A stretch of 64,000 nt of DNA from positions 1,113,501 through 1,177,500 of the forward strand of contig JANCRA010000003.1 of assembly GCA_024362935.1 (NCBI GenBank), written 5' to 3'. The translations under genes and the position numbers were made by a program. The notes below the pieces were generated by a model. It was not told the DNA's origin and did not search any database. It was given only the letters and a program-made list of their open reading frames with translations. This document shows, in pieces, positions 1-11,545 of the stretch. The DNA is from Setophaga petechia. Taxonomy: Eukaryota; Chordata; Aves; Passeriformes; Parulidae. Numbering within the stretch: position 1 is the first letter of the stretch; each line of letters begins with the position of its first letter.

Positions 1-2219
1 GTCTGAGCAGTCTGAGAGCAGAACTGGGGGCTATTGCCACGGGAATAAATCATCTCCAGACATTTCTTCACCTCCTCACCAGGTGCCCGTATCCGTTTCT
101 GCGGCCGGCGGGAGCCGCTTTTCCGACATGAAACCGTAGCTCCAACAGCCAGCGCCTGGTGGCACTTTCCAATTCAATTAACTTACTCACTGGAACTCCC
201 AGAGAAACTGAATATGACCAGAACAAGAGGGGAAGCTGGGCCAAATTAATAGGATGAGATCCTTTTACAGCCCCGGCCAGCAATCCTGAGCAGCAGCCCT
301 GAAAAGCAAATTGGAACAAGCAAATTGCTGTTGAAAAATTCTTTCAGCACTCGGCTGTTGCTACTCAGCCGGTCACTGCTGGGAGTCAAAGGTTGAAAAA
401 TCCTGGGATGGTGCTGACAATGGAGGCATTCTCATGACAAACATTTACATTTTATTTATTGGAGTGTTGGAGGTAGATTAGTCTCATCTTCGGCCGCTCG
501 GGATGGGCTGCACCGTTTGGAGAGGAGAGTAGTGGGAACAAGCATTTTATTGTGGGGGGAAAAAACAATAAAATCATATTTCCTGCTCCCAGGCTAAGGA
601 AAAAGTAGTCAGATTTTGAAGATTACCCTCAGGAGAAGGCTTTTGTCCCCAAGGACTCCTTTTAAGGAAAAAAAAGCACATTATAGGTTTTTTTCTTTTC
701 TGATTCCAAATTAAGTTCTCTTCAAAAATAATGTCATTTTATGTATATGTCTGACTTGCCATGTGCTTCATGCAAAAGTCCTGCTGCTTTCCCTCATGGA
801 GACCAGGGCACATAGCAAATAATTCATTCAAAGTGTCCAATCAATGCTTTGTACAGATGCAAACTAGTGAGTGGGCATTGTTTAATTGTGTGTGGTTGTG
901 TAGCCCCATATTCATGGGAAACTCATTAGTTTGAAAAAAGAATAATTCCAAGTTCACAGCTGCAATTTCACTGAAACTTTTTGGCTTTCAATGAGTTGTG
1001 GAGAGGGAGTGAAATCTCTGCTGGGGGAATGGACACAAGCAGGAAATCATAAGCACATCATGAGACATCCTTCTTCTGAATTATGCCCCAGACTTTATTT
1101 TATAGATAATAAAGCACCAATATACCTGTAGGATAAAATGCTGGGGAAAAGAAAAGGGAAAACACCCAGCTGGGACCCAAGAGAATGGTTTGAACTGGAA
1201 GAGCAATCATAGTGACCAAGCTCCTCACAGGGCAGTGCTGGTCCCATGGAGGCTCCTGTGTCTGGGATGTCCCAGTGGGGTGCACCAGCTCCAGGGCTCT
1301 GCCCCAAAAACCCTGGGACAGCTGCTACAAGGGACAATCCCCTTTGTCACCCTCCTCCTTGGCACACAGCAGAGAGCAGGGCTGCTCTTGATGCTTTCTG
1401 CACCTCAGGTCCTGCTCTGTCCTTATCAATTATTTGGGAAAGCTAAACCCCAAATCCCTTTACTCTCTCCTGCTGCTCCTGCCTGCTGGCCCACAGACAA
1501 GAGCTGAGGGGGTGCTTGTTCACAGACAGAATTTGTCTGGTTTTCTGTGGTTTCCTTCTCTTTCTGTGGTTTTCTTCTCTCCTGCGGAAGGAAAGACCAG
1601 AGAGATCATCAGCAAGGGAGGTATTGGTCCTGGGGGCAGGATTTGTGTTCTGGCTGCTCTTGGCCATCTCTCTCTAGAAAGACAAGATGATGATCACACC
1701 TCTTTGGGGCTGATGTTTTGGGGATGATCTTTTGCCTGTAGATCTCAAACTGGAGCATTCCATGGGCCACAAAATCTCTCCTGCCCTGCACTCCAGGAGC
1801 AGCAGGAGAGTGAATCCCAAGGCAATGCAGCAAGGTGAGCCCTGCACCAAACTCTGGATATTCACTCTGGCTCTTCCTAGAAACAAAGAATGAGCCATAA
1901 CAACTCCAGCCCATTCTGGAGGGCTGCTGCCACACTCAGCCAGCCCTTGGATGATGAACAAGGTCCATTTGATCTCTAAAGCTGCACCAGCCTGAGTTGC
2001 AATGAGGCCACTCTGGCCAGCAAAGCCTCTGCTGCAAGACTCACCTGCCTACAAGGAGATTTTGCTTTGTTTTCTTCCATAAAACACCCTTTGTGTCATT
2101 TTCCTCCCACATTACCTCTCCCCCATCTTTACTTTGTGTCTGGCACAACGCTGCCACCAAATTCCACTAAAGCCCCACTTTAAACAATTTGCTCAAGCAA
2201 AAATCAACTCCTGTCCCTG
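1..2219. other. Intergenic, no gene seen
   Basis: Mixed-composition DNA with no splice-linked coding exon, RNA gene or named repeat that I can support. 430-960 is A+T-rich and looks single copy. Confidence 0.6.
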
Positions 2220-2225
2220 CCCAGC

Positions 2226-2612
2226 TGTGACCATGTTCACAGGGGTCCCAGGATGAGGGAAGAGACAAGGATCTGACTCCATGTTACAGAAGGTTTGATT
2301 TATTATTTTATGATATATATTACATTAAAAGTACACTAAAAGAATAGAATAAAAGGTTTCATCAGAAGGCTCAGCTAAGCTAAGAATAGAAAGGAATGAT
2401 AACTAAGGCTCTGTCTCAGACTCTCTGACCAAGCCAGCTGGGCTGTGATTGGCCATTAATTAGAAACAGCCAAGATGAGCCAATTACAGATGCACCTGTT
2501 GCATTCCACAGCAGCAGATAATCATTGTTTACATTTTGTTCCTGAGGCCTCTCAGCTTCTCAGGAGGAAAAATGCTAAGGAAAGGATTTTTCATAAAAAG
2601 ATGTCTGTGACA
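2226..2612 (-). mobile_element. Solo LTR, family A copy 1
   Basis: A 387-bp element starting TGTGACC and ending TGTGACA, flanked by a perfect 6-bp target-site duplication CCCAGC (2220-2225 and 2613-2618). Read on the minus strand it has CCAAT boxes, a T/A-rich core and AATAAA about 60 bases before its end, the order expected of an LTR. No internal retroviral sequence is attached. Confidence 0.88.
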
Positions 2613-2739
2613 CCCAGCTACATTGGACTCTGCATGAAAACTTGGAACATCATCATGCACTAAGAAAGGATGGAGAGGAAAGGTGTGCCCTGGTTTTCTT
2701 TTATTCATGACCATGTATGGAACAAAAGGAGCTCACTGG

Positions 2740-2995
2740 AGAGGGACTCTAGCCAGGATCTGTAGTGGTAGGACTAGGAGAAATGGGTTAAGACTGAAAG
2801 AGGGGAAATTTAGGTCAGATATACAGAATAAATTGTTCCCTGTGAGGGTGGTGAGGCCCTGGCACAGGCTGTCCACAAAAGCTGTGGCTGCCCCATCCCT
2901 GGAAGTGCCCAAGGTCAGGTTGGACACAGCTTGGAGCAACCTGGGATAGTGGAAGGTGTCCCTGCCCAAACCATTCAGTGATTCTACACTGTTCA
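2740..2995 (+). mobile_element. CR1 LINE 3' fragment
   Basis: Contains the typical CR1 tail blocks GTGAGGCCCTGGCACAGG, the TGGAAGTGCCCAAGG-type block and GATAGTGGAAGGTGTCCCTG, ending near CCATTCAGTGATTCTA. It is 5' truncated. Confidence 0.85.
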
Positions 2996-5900
2996 ATTCT
3001 AGCTGGGATTTGCAATAAATCTCCCTTTATCCCCAGAGAGGGGCTGTAGGATTCCTTTACACACCCTTGCAAACCTAAAGCAGCCCAGCACTGTGAGTAG
3101 CTGGACTACTGACACCTGATCCACAGAGAAGGCCACTGCATTAAATACTTTGCAACTTTTTAATTCCAGTGGCCTTATTTCAAGCATTCAATATTTTCTC
3201 TCATTTTTGACTCAACTTATTTTTAGCTATTTTTTTTCCACTGTCAAATGTATTGAAGCTGACATAATTATCGCTCTGCCTCCCCCAAAGGCATGTATTT
3301 ACCTACTTGTTAAAAGGCTTTTTCCATGCTGCCATGCTGTTGCTGTGACAAGATGACTTTGAAGGCACAGTAGGTAAAATAATATTGTATATTGCACAGC
3401 AACCCCAACAACGAAATGTTAATTTAACCAATAAAGTAACCACATGGTAATTATAATAATCACTGTTCCTTATCTCTTAACAGGGCTAAAAGTGGAATTC
3501 AGATTTGCCATGTAGTGCGTGTCAGCTCGGAAATTACTACACAAATCACTCAGAGCAGGGAAGTTTTTAGCCCCACCACCTCTAACTCATGGAAAGGATT
3601 CTCTGGAGACTTCAACGTGGTCTCAGAGCCATCATCTTCCTCCCCCCTGCCCCAGCATCACTCTGGCAACAAATCACCCAGGGGCTGTGCAGGGACACCC
3701 TCTCTGAGCAGGTAATTAGGATTTAGCCATCATCCCTTTGTGCTTCCAAACCTCTCTGCTGGCTTTGAGACTCCCACCCTGCTTCTCATTGCCAGTGTCA
3801 CACAAATAAATGGATGCCAAGTTCTCTTTGAGACTCAGAAAACGAGTTACCAAAAATAAAGTAAATCTGTGGCAGTGATGGGCACCTCAGAATGCAGAGA
3901 GCTCACAGAGGGAAAGAAAGGCAAGGACAGGGATGCAGAGCCTTTTTGTGCTTGTAGGCATGGCAAAAAACTGCTTTTTGTCCTTTTGCTGAGCAGCAAG
4001 TTAGGAAAAGTGTGCAGTGCAGCTTGAGGGAGGATGATCCAAAGCTGTACAAGGGAATCAGCAGGGCTCAGCCCATGGCTGCTCCTCAGAATGGCAAAGC
4101 AGGAGCATCTCAGGCTGGGCACCCCAGCCCTGGAGAGGAAGAGGCTGCAGCTGCACATCCCAGGGCCTGGGTGGCACTGAAGGGACCCCAGCCTGTGCCC
4201 ACAGGGATTCCCCAGGGATCCATGCCCAGCTCAAGCCCAAGGGGCTCCTTCTCCTGCCTTTACAGCCCTTCCCATGGCAGAGATGGGATAATCCAGCTGG
4301 GATAACCCTCCCAGCTTAAAAACCTCTGCTGGGAATGTGCCACAAACCCTGCAGGGATGTGGGGCAGAGTCCTGCACAGATGGAACAGGGAGCAGACCCC
4401 AGACCCCACAACCCCATAACACCACCATGGGTTAATTCCTGCTCCTGCTCCTGCTCCAGGATGTGGCTCCTGCCTGGCCAGGAGCCCCTGGGTAAAGCAA
4501 GGTTGTTGCTCCCCTGAGGGAAGGATCTGTAAGTGATCCCAAGAAGGTCCTGACATGCCCTACAGAGGAGCTTTTTGAGGATAATTCTGTTACAGCCCGA
4601 GCAGTGTTGAGATTCTCCAGCACCACCAGTCTGTGTGAGGTCCCAAAACAGATTTTTCCCTTCTCACCTTTTATGGGGTGTGGAAATAAAGCCAATTCCC
4701 ATCCCAGGCCAAATCCCCCAGCCAGATGCCAATCTGGCTCCTGACTGTGATCCTCCAGCTGATATTAACTTGACACAGAGGCAACAGCAGAAATGAGAAA
4801 TGTGAAGAGCAGGCCTGGCTCCTTGCTAGTGTGGGTTTGGAACTTTTGATCTGAAAATTGATCTGTGGCTTTGCAACACACCTCAGGAGCCACCATTAAA
4901 CATCAGAATACCCAATGCTTGCTCTGGGCAGATTTTCAAGATATCAGTCTTTCTCTTCCCTTAAAAAGTCCTGGAAACAGCAATAATTCAGGAAGCTTTG
5001 GTAAATACTGGGCTGCACTGACCAAAGCACCCCGGGAGAAATGCAGCAGCTCTTGGCATGGCCACGGGGTGTTGTCAGCCAGGGCTCAGGTTTTCATTTT
5101 GCCAATATCAATCCAGCAAGATATTCCTTATATTTCCCATTTCTACTCCCAAAGTGGATCTTTCTCCTTTTTTTCTGCTCTGGGGCTATGGCAGGGGCAG
5201 GGCAGCAGAGAATTCCCCATCCTTTCCTGGGGCTCATGAGGAAATGCAGCAGTAACTCTGTGTTAAATACAGGGGGTTTAAGCCATCCCCACACGGCTTC
5301 TCCTCACCCCAGCACTCCCAAGAGCATTTTAAACACCAAATCCACAGCACCTGTGGCACTTCCCAGGCCTCAGAGGTGACAAACCTTCATTGTCACCTGC
5401 AAATGCCACTTTGTGCATTCTGGGGACCAACGGTGAGAAAATGTACCCGTGCCTCTTTTTAATTTTCTCATCAGATTAGAGGCATGCACGTGGCAGGGGT
5501 TAATTGCCAGCAACTTTAATTGTTACCCTATGACTCCTGCTTCCCCTGTGTGTTAGTGGCACACAGTCAGGGCTAATAGTGAGAAAATTTGACTGTAGCT
5601 CCACCACTCTCTCTTCATTAGGCTAATGGAACATTTTCCTCTCATTTTCTCCCTGGGGTGGCTGTAGGAGTGCTACCTTATAATTGTTGCTCTTACTGTA
5701 ATTGGCAGTAGTAGGAGGATGTATAATCTCATTGTCTTTCCTGTGCAGTGGTGGATTTATTTATGACCTATTGACAATTCCCAGCCAGCAGCAGTGGCAC
5801 AGTGAGGGCTGCATTAGCCTTTCCCCCCAGCAAAGGGGAGACTGCACAAAGGCTGTGATTAACCACAAAGAACAGGAGCCCAAGATGTCCCACAGGACCA

Positions 5901-6246
5901 AATGTTAACATCAGGACTGGCAAACAAAGGCACTGCTGACCTTGAAGGGATGTTGGTATCCAATTCCCAGGATTCCCAACAACATTTGTGGGTTCTCATG
6001 GCACGTTCCCATCTCACAAAGGGTTAAATTCCTCTTCAGAGCTGCTTCAGCTCTGACACCAAAAAGTGTTTTCCACACTGCCTTCCACCATAGCTGGGTG
6101 AGAAAATGAGGTTCCTCAAAGCCTGTGGGTGAGGGGGGACATTCCAGCCCCACTCAGCAAAGAACTTAAACTTGGGCTTAATTTTCAAGTTCTTGCTTTG
6201 GGGTTTTGCTTCACAGGACCCTAAACTGGTTTGGCTGCTGGTTTGG
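2996..6246. other. Intergenic, apparently unique
   Basis: No coding exon is supported. 3240-3420 and 5420-5760 are homeobox-motif-rich (TAATTG, ATTAG) and lack repeat features. 3850-4760 is more GC-rich but only yields overlapping chance frames. Confidence 0.5.
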
Positions 6247-6289
6247 ATGGCTTCACTTCTCCAGGCTGTAACAGTTTGTGCCATGATTG

Positions 6290-6412
6290 AACATAATCAC
6301 AGAGTCCTGGGATGGTTTGGGTTGGGAGGGACCTTAAAGCTCATCCAGTTCCAGCCCCTTCCACACCTTCCATAGGCCAGGCTGCTCCAAGCCCTGTCCA
6401 GGGCTTGAACAA
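6290..6412 (-). mobile_element. CR1 LINE 3' fragment (reverse)
   Basis: Begins AATCACAGAGTCCTGGG and runs through GGTTTGGGTTGGGAGGGACC to the GCTGCTCCAAGCCCTGTCC block, the reverse complement of a CR1 tail. The preceding 43 bases are shared with the copy at 9757. Confidence 0.85.
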
Positions 6413-7050
6413 ACCTGGCTGGAACCTCACCCTGGCTTTGGACAAACCTGATCCTTCCTCCCAAACACGACTCTTGGATGCAGAAGCAGCTTGTAGGTCA
6501 CAGCTGCTGTTGCCAGGTGGATGGAAAATAACAGTTTTTCCATGGATGACACCTTGCAAGCAGCTATTTAAATCAGAGGCTGGCAGAGACCTCATTTATG
6601 TCTCCATGTCTTTTCTACCTAGAAGTTGCTGTTCCTTTTGTCCCCTTCTCCAGAGAAAAGTTCTTTGCATTTAGTCACAGACCAGAATTTTCATAGCAGC
6701 AGCCTCAGACCTTTAGAAAGTTGGGGTCAGGGCAAGTCATGAAGCCCTCCAGGCTGGAGGAACTGTGAGCAGGCATTTATCCAGTGCTCCCAACAGAGCC
6801 AGGATCAGGCCCTGAGACCCTGTAAACCCTGGGTTATGCTGCTGCTCCTCAGGTGGAGAAAATAACTAGAGGTAGGTCAGGATCAGAGCTGGGATGAAGC
6901 TCATGCAGAATGCTCCCATCAGGTTTTTCCAGTGGCTGAAATTATGTTCTTTTTTTCACCTTTCATCCTCAAGGCTGAATCAATCAAAACAATGCTTGGA
7001 GAATCCCTGGGCCTCCAAAATAGGGAGCACATGAAAAGCAAATCTCTGTC
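6413..7050. other. Intergenic, nothing recognised
   Basis: No repeat or gene signal stands out between the CR1 fragment and the next LTR. Confidence 0.5.
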
Positions 7051-7056
7051 CTCCAC

Positions 7057-7444
7057 TGTAACCATGTTTACAGGGGTCTCAGGTTGAGGGAAGAGATGAG
7101 GATCTGACTCCATGTTTCAGAAGGTTTGGTTTATTATTTTATGATATATATTACATTAAAACTACATTAAAAGAATAGAAGAAAGGGTTTCATCTCAGAA
7201 GGCTAGCTAAGAATAGAATAGCAAAGAATGATAACAAAGGCTTGTGTCTCAGACTCCCTGTCCAAGCCAGCTGACTGTGATTGGCCATTAATTAGAAACA
7301 TCCAACACGGGCCAATCACAGATGCACCTGTTGCATTCCACACAGCAGATAATCAATGCTTACATTTTGTTCCTGAGGCCTCTCAGCTTCTCAGGAGGAA
7401 AAAGTCTTAAGGAAAGGATTTTTCATAAGAAGATGTATGTGACA
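7057..7444 (-). mobile_element. Solo LTR, family A copy 2
   Basis: Collinear with the copy at 2226 over its whole length. It is flanked by a perfect 6-bp duplication CTCCAC (7051-7056 and 7445-7450), so it is an independent insertion. Confidence 0.88.
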
Positions 7445-7712
7445 CTCCACACTGTTAGCTTTATTTATTTATTTTTCTGACACTCCACACAGTTACCTTT
7501 ATTTATTTATTTTTCCATCTTCTGTCTGTTAAAAAAAAAAAAAGTAAATAAGAGAACAAACAAACAAATAAATAAATAAAGAGGAAAGCAAAGATAAAAA
7601 TACTGACCCAAATCCACTAGTAAAGCAAAAAAACACAAGAAAGAGGGAGGGCACCACAAGATGCATCCTGGTTCTGTGCTCATGCTCACAACAAGGGTCC
7701 TGCTCACCTCTC
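7445..7712. repeat. Short duplicated TTTA-rich segment and A-rich simple sequence
   Basis: A unit made of GACACTCCACAC followed by (TTTA)n occurs twice in tandem (about 7441-7478 and 7480-7515). A poly-A and (AAAT)n stretch follows at 7530-7580. The segment only separates two LTRs and is not retroviral internal sequence. Confidence 0.7.
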
Positions 7713-8092
7713 TGTGACCGTGTTCACAGGGGTCCCAGGATGAGGGAAGAGACAAGGATCTGACTCCATGTTTCAGAAGGCTGATTTATTATTTTATGAT
7801 ATATATTATATTAAAATTATACTAAAAGAATAGAAGAAAGGATTTCATCAGAAGGCCAGCTAAGAATAGAAAAGGAATGATAACAAAGGCTTGTGACTGA
7901 CTGAGACAGTCCAGACAGCTGGACTGTGATTGGCCATTAATTAGAAGCAACCACATGAGACCAATCACAGATGCACCTGTTGCATTCCACAGCAGCAGAT
8001 AACCATTGTTCACATTTTATTCCTGAGGCCTCTCAGCTTCTCAGGAGAAAAAATCCTAAGGAAAGGATTTTTCATAAAAGATGTCTGTGACA
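7713..8092 (-). mobile_element. Solo LTR, family A copy 3
   Basis: Starts TGTGACCGTGTTCACAGG and ends GTCTGTGACA. The flanks CCTCTC (7707-7712) and CCTCCC (8093-8098) differ by one base, consistent with an aged 6-bp duplication. Confidence 0.86.
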
Positions 8093-8481
8093 CCTCCCTG
8101 CTGCTCAGCCAGGTCTGTCTGTGCTCCCACCTCTTCCCAGCCCAGAAAAAGCAGGTTTAGGGCTGGTTTAGGGCATTCCACAGCAGGCAGGATTTTCCCT
8201 CACAAAGGAATTTGCCAGCTAGGCCCCAGAAAGTGATCCAGGCAATGAGCTTTGTCATTTGCCACGTCTCGTGCAGGAGCTATTTCGGGAGGCAAACCAG
8301 CTTTTGTGCTCTGCTGAAATGCTTTGAAATCACAGGGACTGTCTCAGGGATGGCTCTGACAGTGAGAGCCACAACAACCACCCTGACATATCCAGCACAT
8401 GTGGTGGGGGAAGCTTTCCCAGGAAAGGCTGGGATTTTCCAAGGGAACATCGATCTTTGGGTAGGAGGGGAGATCCAGGGT

Positions 8482-8642
8482 CTCCAGGGAGGTGCTCCAG
8501 GCACCAAGTCAGAGCTCAAGGAGGGTTTGGACAATGCTCTCAGGCACAGGGTGGGATTCTTGGGGCTGTGCAGGGCCAGGAGTTGGACCTGATGCTCCTT
8601 GTGGGTCCCTCTCAATCCAGAATATTCTGTGATTCTCTGATC
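8482..8642 (+). mobile_element. CR1 LINE 3' fragment, different subfamily
   Basis: Carries CAAGGAGGGTTTGGACAATG, CTCTCAGGCACAGGGTGGGA and a tail ending AATATTCTGTGATTCT. The same type recurs at 63003 and 27320. Confidence 0.85.
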
Positions 8643-8887
8643 CTGCCCATCCAGAGGCAGAGATGCTGGAGATGGGGCTGTCCATGCTCAGCTGCAGCCT
8701 GGTGGGAAACCCAAGCATGAAGATGCTCTGCAGGAGCAAGAGCCTGGGTTGTCCCCTGGGAGGCCCCATGGTGGCCCTGGGAAAACAAAATGTTCCAAGA
8801 GAAACATTCATGGTTTCTCCAAGAGGAGATGGACACAAACCCTCTTGAGTCCTGCATATCCCAACATGTGGAACAACCTGACAGGAT

Positions 8888-8993
8888 TTTGGAATGCCAC
8901 CACTGATCCCACTCCTTGCTCTTTGCCCATGTCCAGGCCCTGGGGCTGACATGGACAAAGTGCAAGGAGTGGGATCAGTGGTGGCATTCCAAA
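8888..8993. repeat. Near-perfect palindrome with 46-bp arms
   Basis: Arm 8888-8933 pairs with 8948-8993 with two mismatches around a 14-base loop. It lies in DNA with no recognised transposon ends. Confidence 0.9.
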
Positions 8994-9027
8994 TTTGTCC
9001 TTCCCAGCCCTGTAAAGGGGTCAAGCC

Positions 9028-9215
9028 ACAAAATCCCAGAATGGTTTGAGTTTGAAGGAACCTTCAAGATCATCCAGTTCCACCCCCTAACGTGGGCAGG
9101 GTCACCTTCCACTATCCCAGATTGCTCCAAACCCCATCCAGCCTGGCCTGGAACACTGCCAGGGATGGGGTAGCCACAGCTTTCCTGGATGATCTTTTCC
9201 AGGTGTCCCAGTCTG
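9028..9215 (-). mobile_element. CR1 LINE 3' fragment (reverse)
   Basis: Starts AATCCCAGAATGGTTTGAG and continues through the ATCATCCAGTTCCACCCCC and CATCCAGCCTGGCCTGG blocks. Confidence 0.85.
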
Positions 9216-9702
9216 AGCCTCACTGGATGCCAGTGGAAGTTTTACTTCCATGAGAGGGAAAACCAGGATCAGCCCCTGCCCAGAGCAGCACACACGTGCT
9301 GATGGACAGGATGGATTTTCGTGTCACAAGAGTGGTTTTGCTTATCTTCCACTGCACACAGATGAGCTTATTAAAGCAAAGTAGGTCAGGCACATGATAT
9401 AACAGTGTGATCTGTGTGAAAGGCACTGGGAGGTGTTCATTGTGCTGAGACACTCCACTCCTGATGGATTTATTCCACTTCACACAAAAAGACTCAGAGC
9501 CAAATCCCCCCCTACAAAGCCAGGAGCAAGCTCCCCACTAACTTCAGTGAGACCAAGATTTCAGCATCAGCCCCTGGTTTCTGCAGAGAATATTTCAAGG
9601 ACTCCACAAAAGGAATTACTACCTCTGGATTCTATGGAAAATAAAAAGAAGACTAATAAAATTAAAAATAAATAAAGGAGTACAGTGCTGACTTCAGAAG
9701 GA
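9216..9702. other. Intergenic, nothing recognised
   Basis: No gene or named repeat is visible. A short A-rich stretch occurs at 9640-9676. Confidence 0.5.
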
Positions 9703-9756
9703 GGATGCCTTCACTTCTCCAGGCTGTATCAGTTTTTGTCATCATTGAACATAATC

Positions 9757-9880
9757 ACAGAGTCCCAGGGTGGTTTGGGTTGGGAGGGACCTTAAAGCCC
9801 ATCCAGTTCCAGCCCCTGCCATGGGCAGGGACACCTTCCACTGTCCCAGGCTGCTCCAAGCCCTGTCCTGGCTTTGAACA
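9757..9880 (-). mobile_element. CR1 LINE 3' fragment (reverse)
   Basis: Same subfamily as the copy at 6290. It is preceded by a 54-bp flank (9703-9756) that also precedes that copy. Confidence 0.85.
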
Positions 9881-9969
9881 CTTCTGCCACACTTGCAGCT
9901 CTGCAGGAACAGGAACAGCCACATCTCTGCCTTCACCCAGCTGAAAATTAACCAGGTTTTGTCCTCCCT

Positions 9970-10355
9970 TGTCGCAGACATCTTCATATGAAAAATCCTT
10001 TCCTTAAGATTTTTCCTCCTGAGAAGCTGAGAGGCCTCAGGAACAAAATGTAAACAATGGTTGTCTGCTGCTGTGGAATGCAACAGGTGGATCTTTGATT
10101 AGCCCATGTTAGTTGTTTCTAATTAATGGCCAATCACAGTCAGCTGGCTCAGACAGAAAGCCCAAGCCACAAGCCTTTGTTATCATTCCTTATTATTCTA
10201 TTCTTAGCCAGCCTTCTGATGAAATCCTTTCTTCTATTCTTTTAGTATAGTTTTAATATAATATATATCATAAAATAATAAATCAAGCCTTCTAAAACAT
10301 GGAGTCAAATCTTCATCTCTTCCCTCACCCAAAAACCCCTGTGAACACCATCCCA
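9970..10355 (+). mobile_element. Solo LTR, family A copy 4 (sense on plus)
   Basis: The reverse orientation of the copies at 2226 to 7713. It starts TGTCGCAGACATC and reads through CCAATCACAG and AATAATAAATC near its end. The flanks CTCCCT and CTCCCC form a one-mismatch 6-bp duplication. Confidence 0.86.
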
Positions 10356-11035
10356 CTCCCCCATTCCCAGCTTCCTCCTCTCCCTGACCTGGCTGGCACA
10401 GATGCTGACAGAGGCCTGAAGGTTGGACTCAGCCCAGGAGCTCATTTCACCTCCCAGACAGAAGATTATTCCCATTTAGGCATGAGCAAGCCCTGCCTCC
10501 TCACTGGTGAGCAGCTGGAAGTGGCTCCCCCTCCAAGAGGTGTCAGATCCAGCAGAAGATGCCTGCCCTGGGCTGCCAGGGATAATCTCTCCCTCCCTGG
10601 TGACAGGCACCATCCAACGTTATCAAATCCAGCTCGTGGCTCCTGCTCAATCAGCAGCTTATTTAGAAAAGTCAGTTTGCTAATTGAGAAAAGTTTAATG
10701 AATTTTTGGTGTACAGGAAGAAAAAAAAAAAAAAAAAGAAAAAGATTACTTTATATTACCGATGTGTTCATTTGAAAAATTCATTACATTTATGTATTGT
10801 GTTTTCATGTAAATACCTCAGCCAAAATGTATTAGCAAAGAATACAATATTATGGTTCATGGTTCATGTGGTATCTGAAAGGAATAATTGTATAACTAAT
10901 CAGTGAAAACAAAGTAAATGTTCCTCTTGAGCTTGTACAATAAAAAACTGAATTAAAACTAGTCAGGCTCAAAAATGCAAATATGCCATGTTTCCCATCA
11001 GCAAGAAAATAAAAAAAATTAATATTTAGAAACCC
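10356..11035. other. Intergenic, A+T-rich, apparently unique
   Basis: A run of about 18 A lies at 10720-10737. 10740-10990 is A+T-rich without repeat features and is a possible conserved non-coding element. Confidence 0.45.
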
Positions 11036-11545
11036 ACCTGCAGTACTGGGGTGAGGTCAGAGAGCCCCAGCTTGAGAAGGATGTGGAGATGCTGGAGTGA
11101 GTCCAGAGGAGGCCATGGAGATGCTCCAAGGGCTGGAGCTTGTCTGGGAGAACTGAGGGTGCTCACCTGGAGAGGAGAAGGCTCCAGGGAGAGCTCAGAG
11201 CCCCTGGCAGGGCCTGAAGGGGCTCCAGGAGAGCTGGAGAGGGACTGGGGACAAGGGATGGAGGGACAGGACACAGGGAGTGGCTCCCACTGCTGGAGGG
11301 CAGGGATGGGTGGGAGACTGAGAAGGAATTCTTCCCTGTGAGGGTGTGAGGCCCTGGCACAGGGTGCCCAGCGAAGCTGTGGCTGCCCCTGGATCCCTGG
11401 CAGTGTCCCAGGCCAGGTTGGATGGGGCTTGGAGCAACCTGGGACAGTGAAAGGTGTCGCTGTCCATGGCAGGGAGTTGGAATTTGATGGACTTTAAGGT
11501 CCCTGCCTGCACAAACCCTTCTGAGATTCTGGAATTCAAGGACCA
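11036..11545 (+). mobile_element. CR1 LINE 3' part, about 0.5 kb
   Basis: One of the longer CR1 copies here. It keeps the block around GGAGAGGAGAAGGCTCCAGG, the AAGGAATTCTTCCCTGTGAG block and the full 3' tail. It ends near GAGATTCTGGAATTC. Confidence 0.87.

Noticed and set aside
7057..8092. Short provirus made of two LTRs and an internal region
   Set aside because: Each LTR has its own distinct 6-bp duplication and the DNA between them is simple repeat.
8509..9024. 171-codon minus-strand frame
   Set aside because: Runs through a CR1 fragment and the palindrome; no CR1 protein motif is retained.
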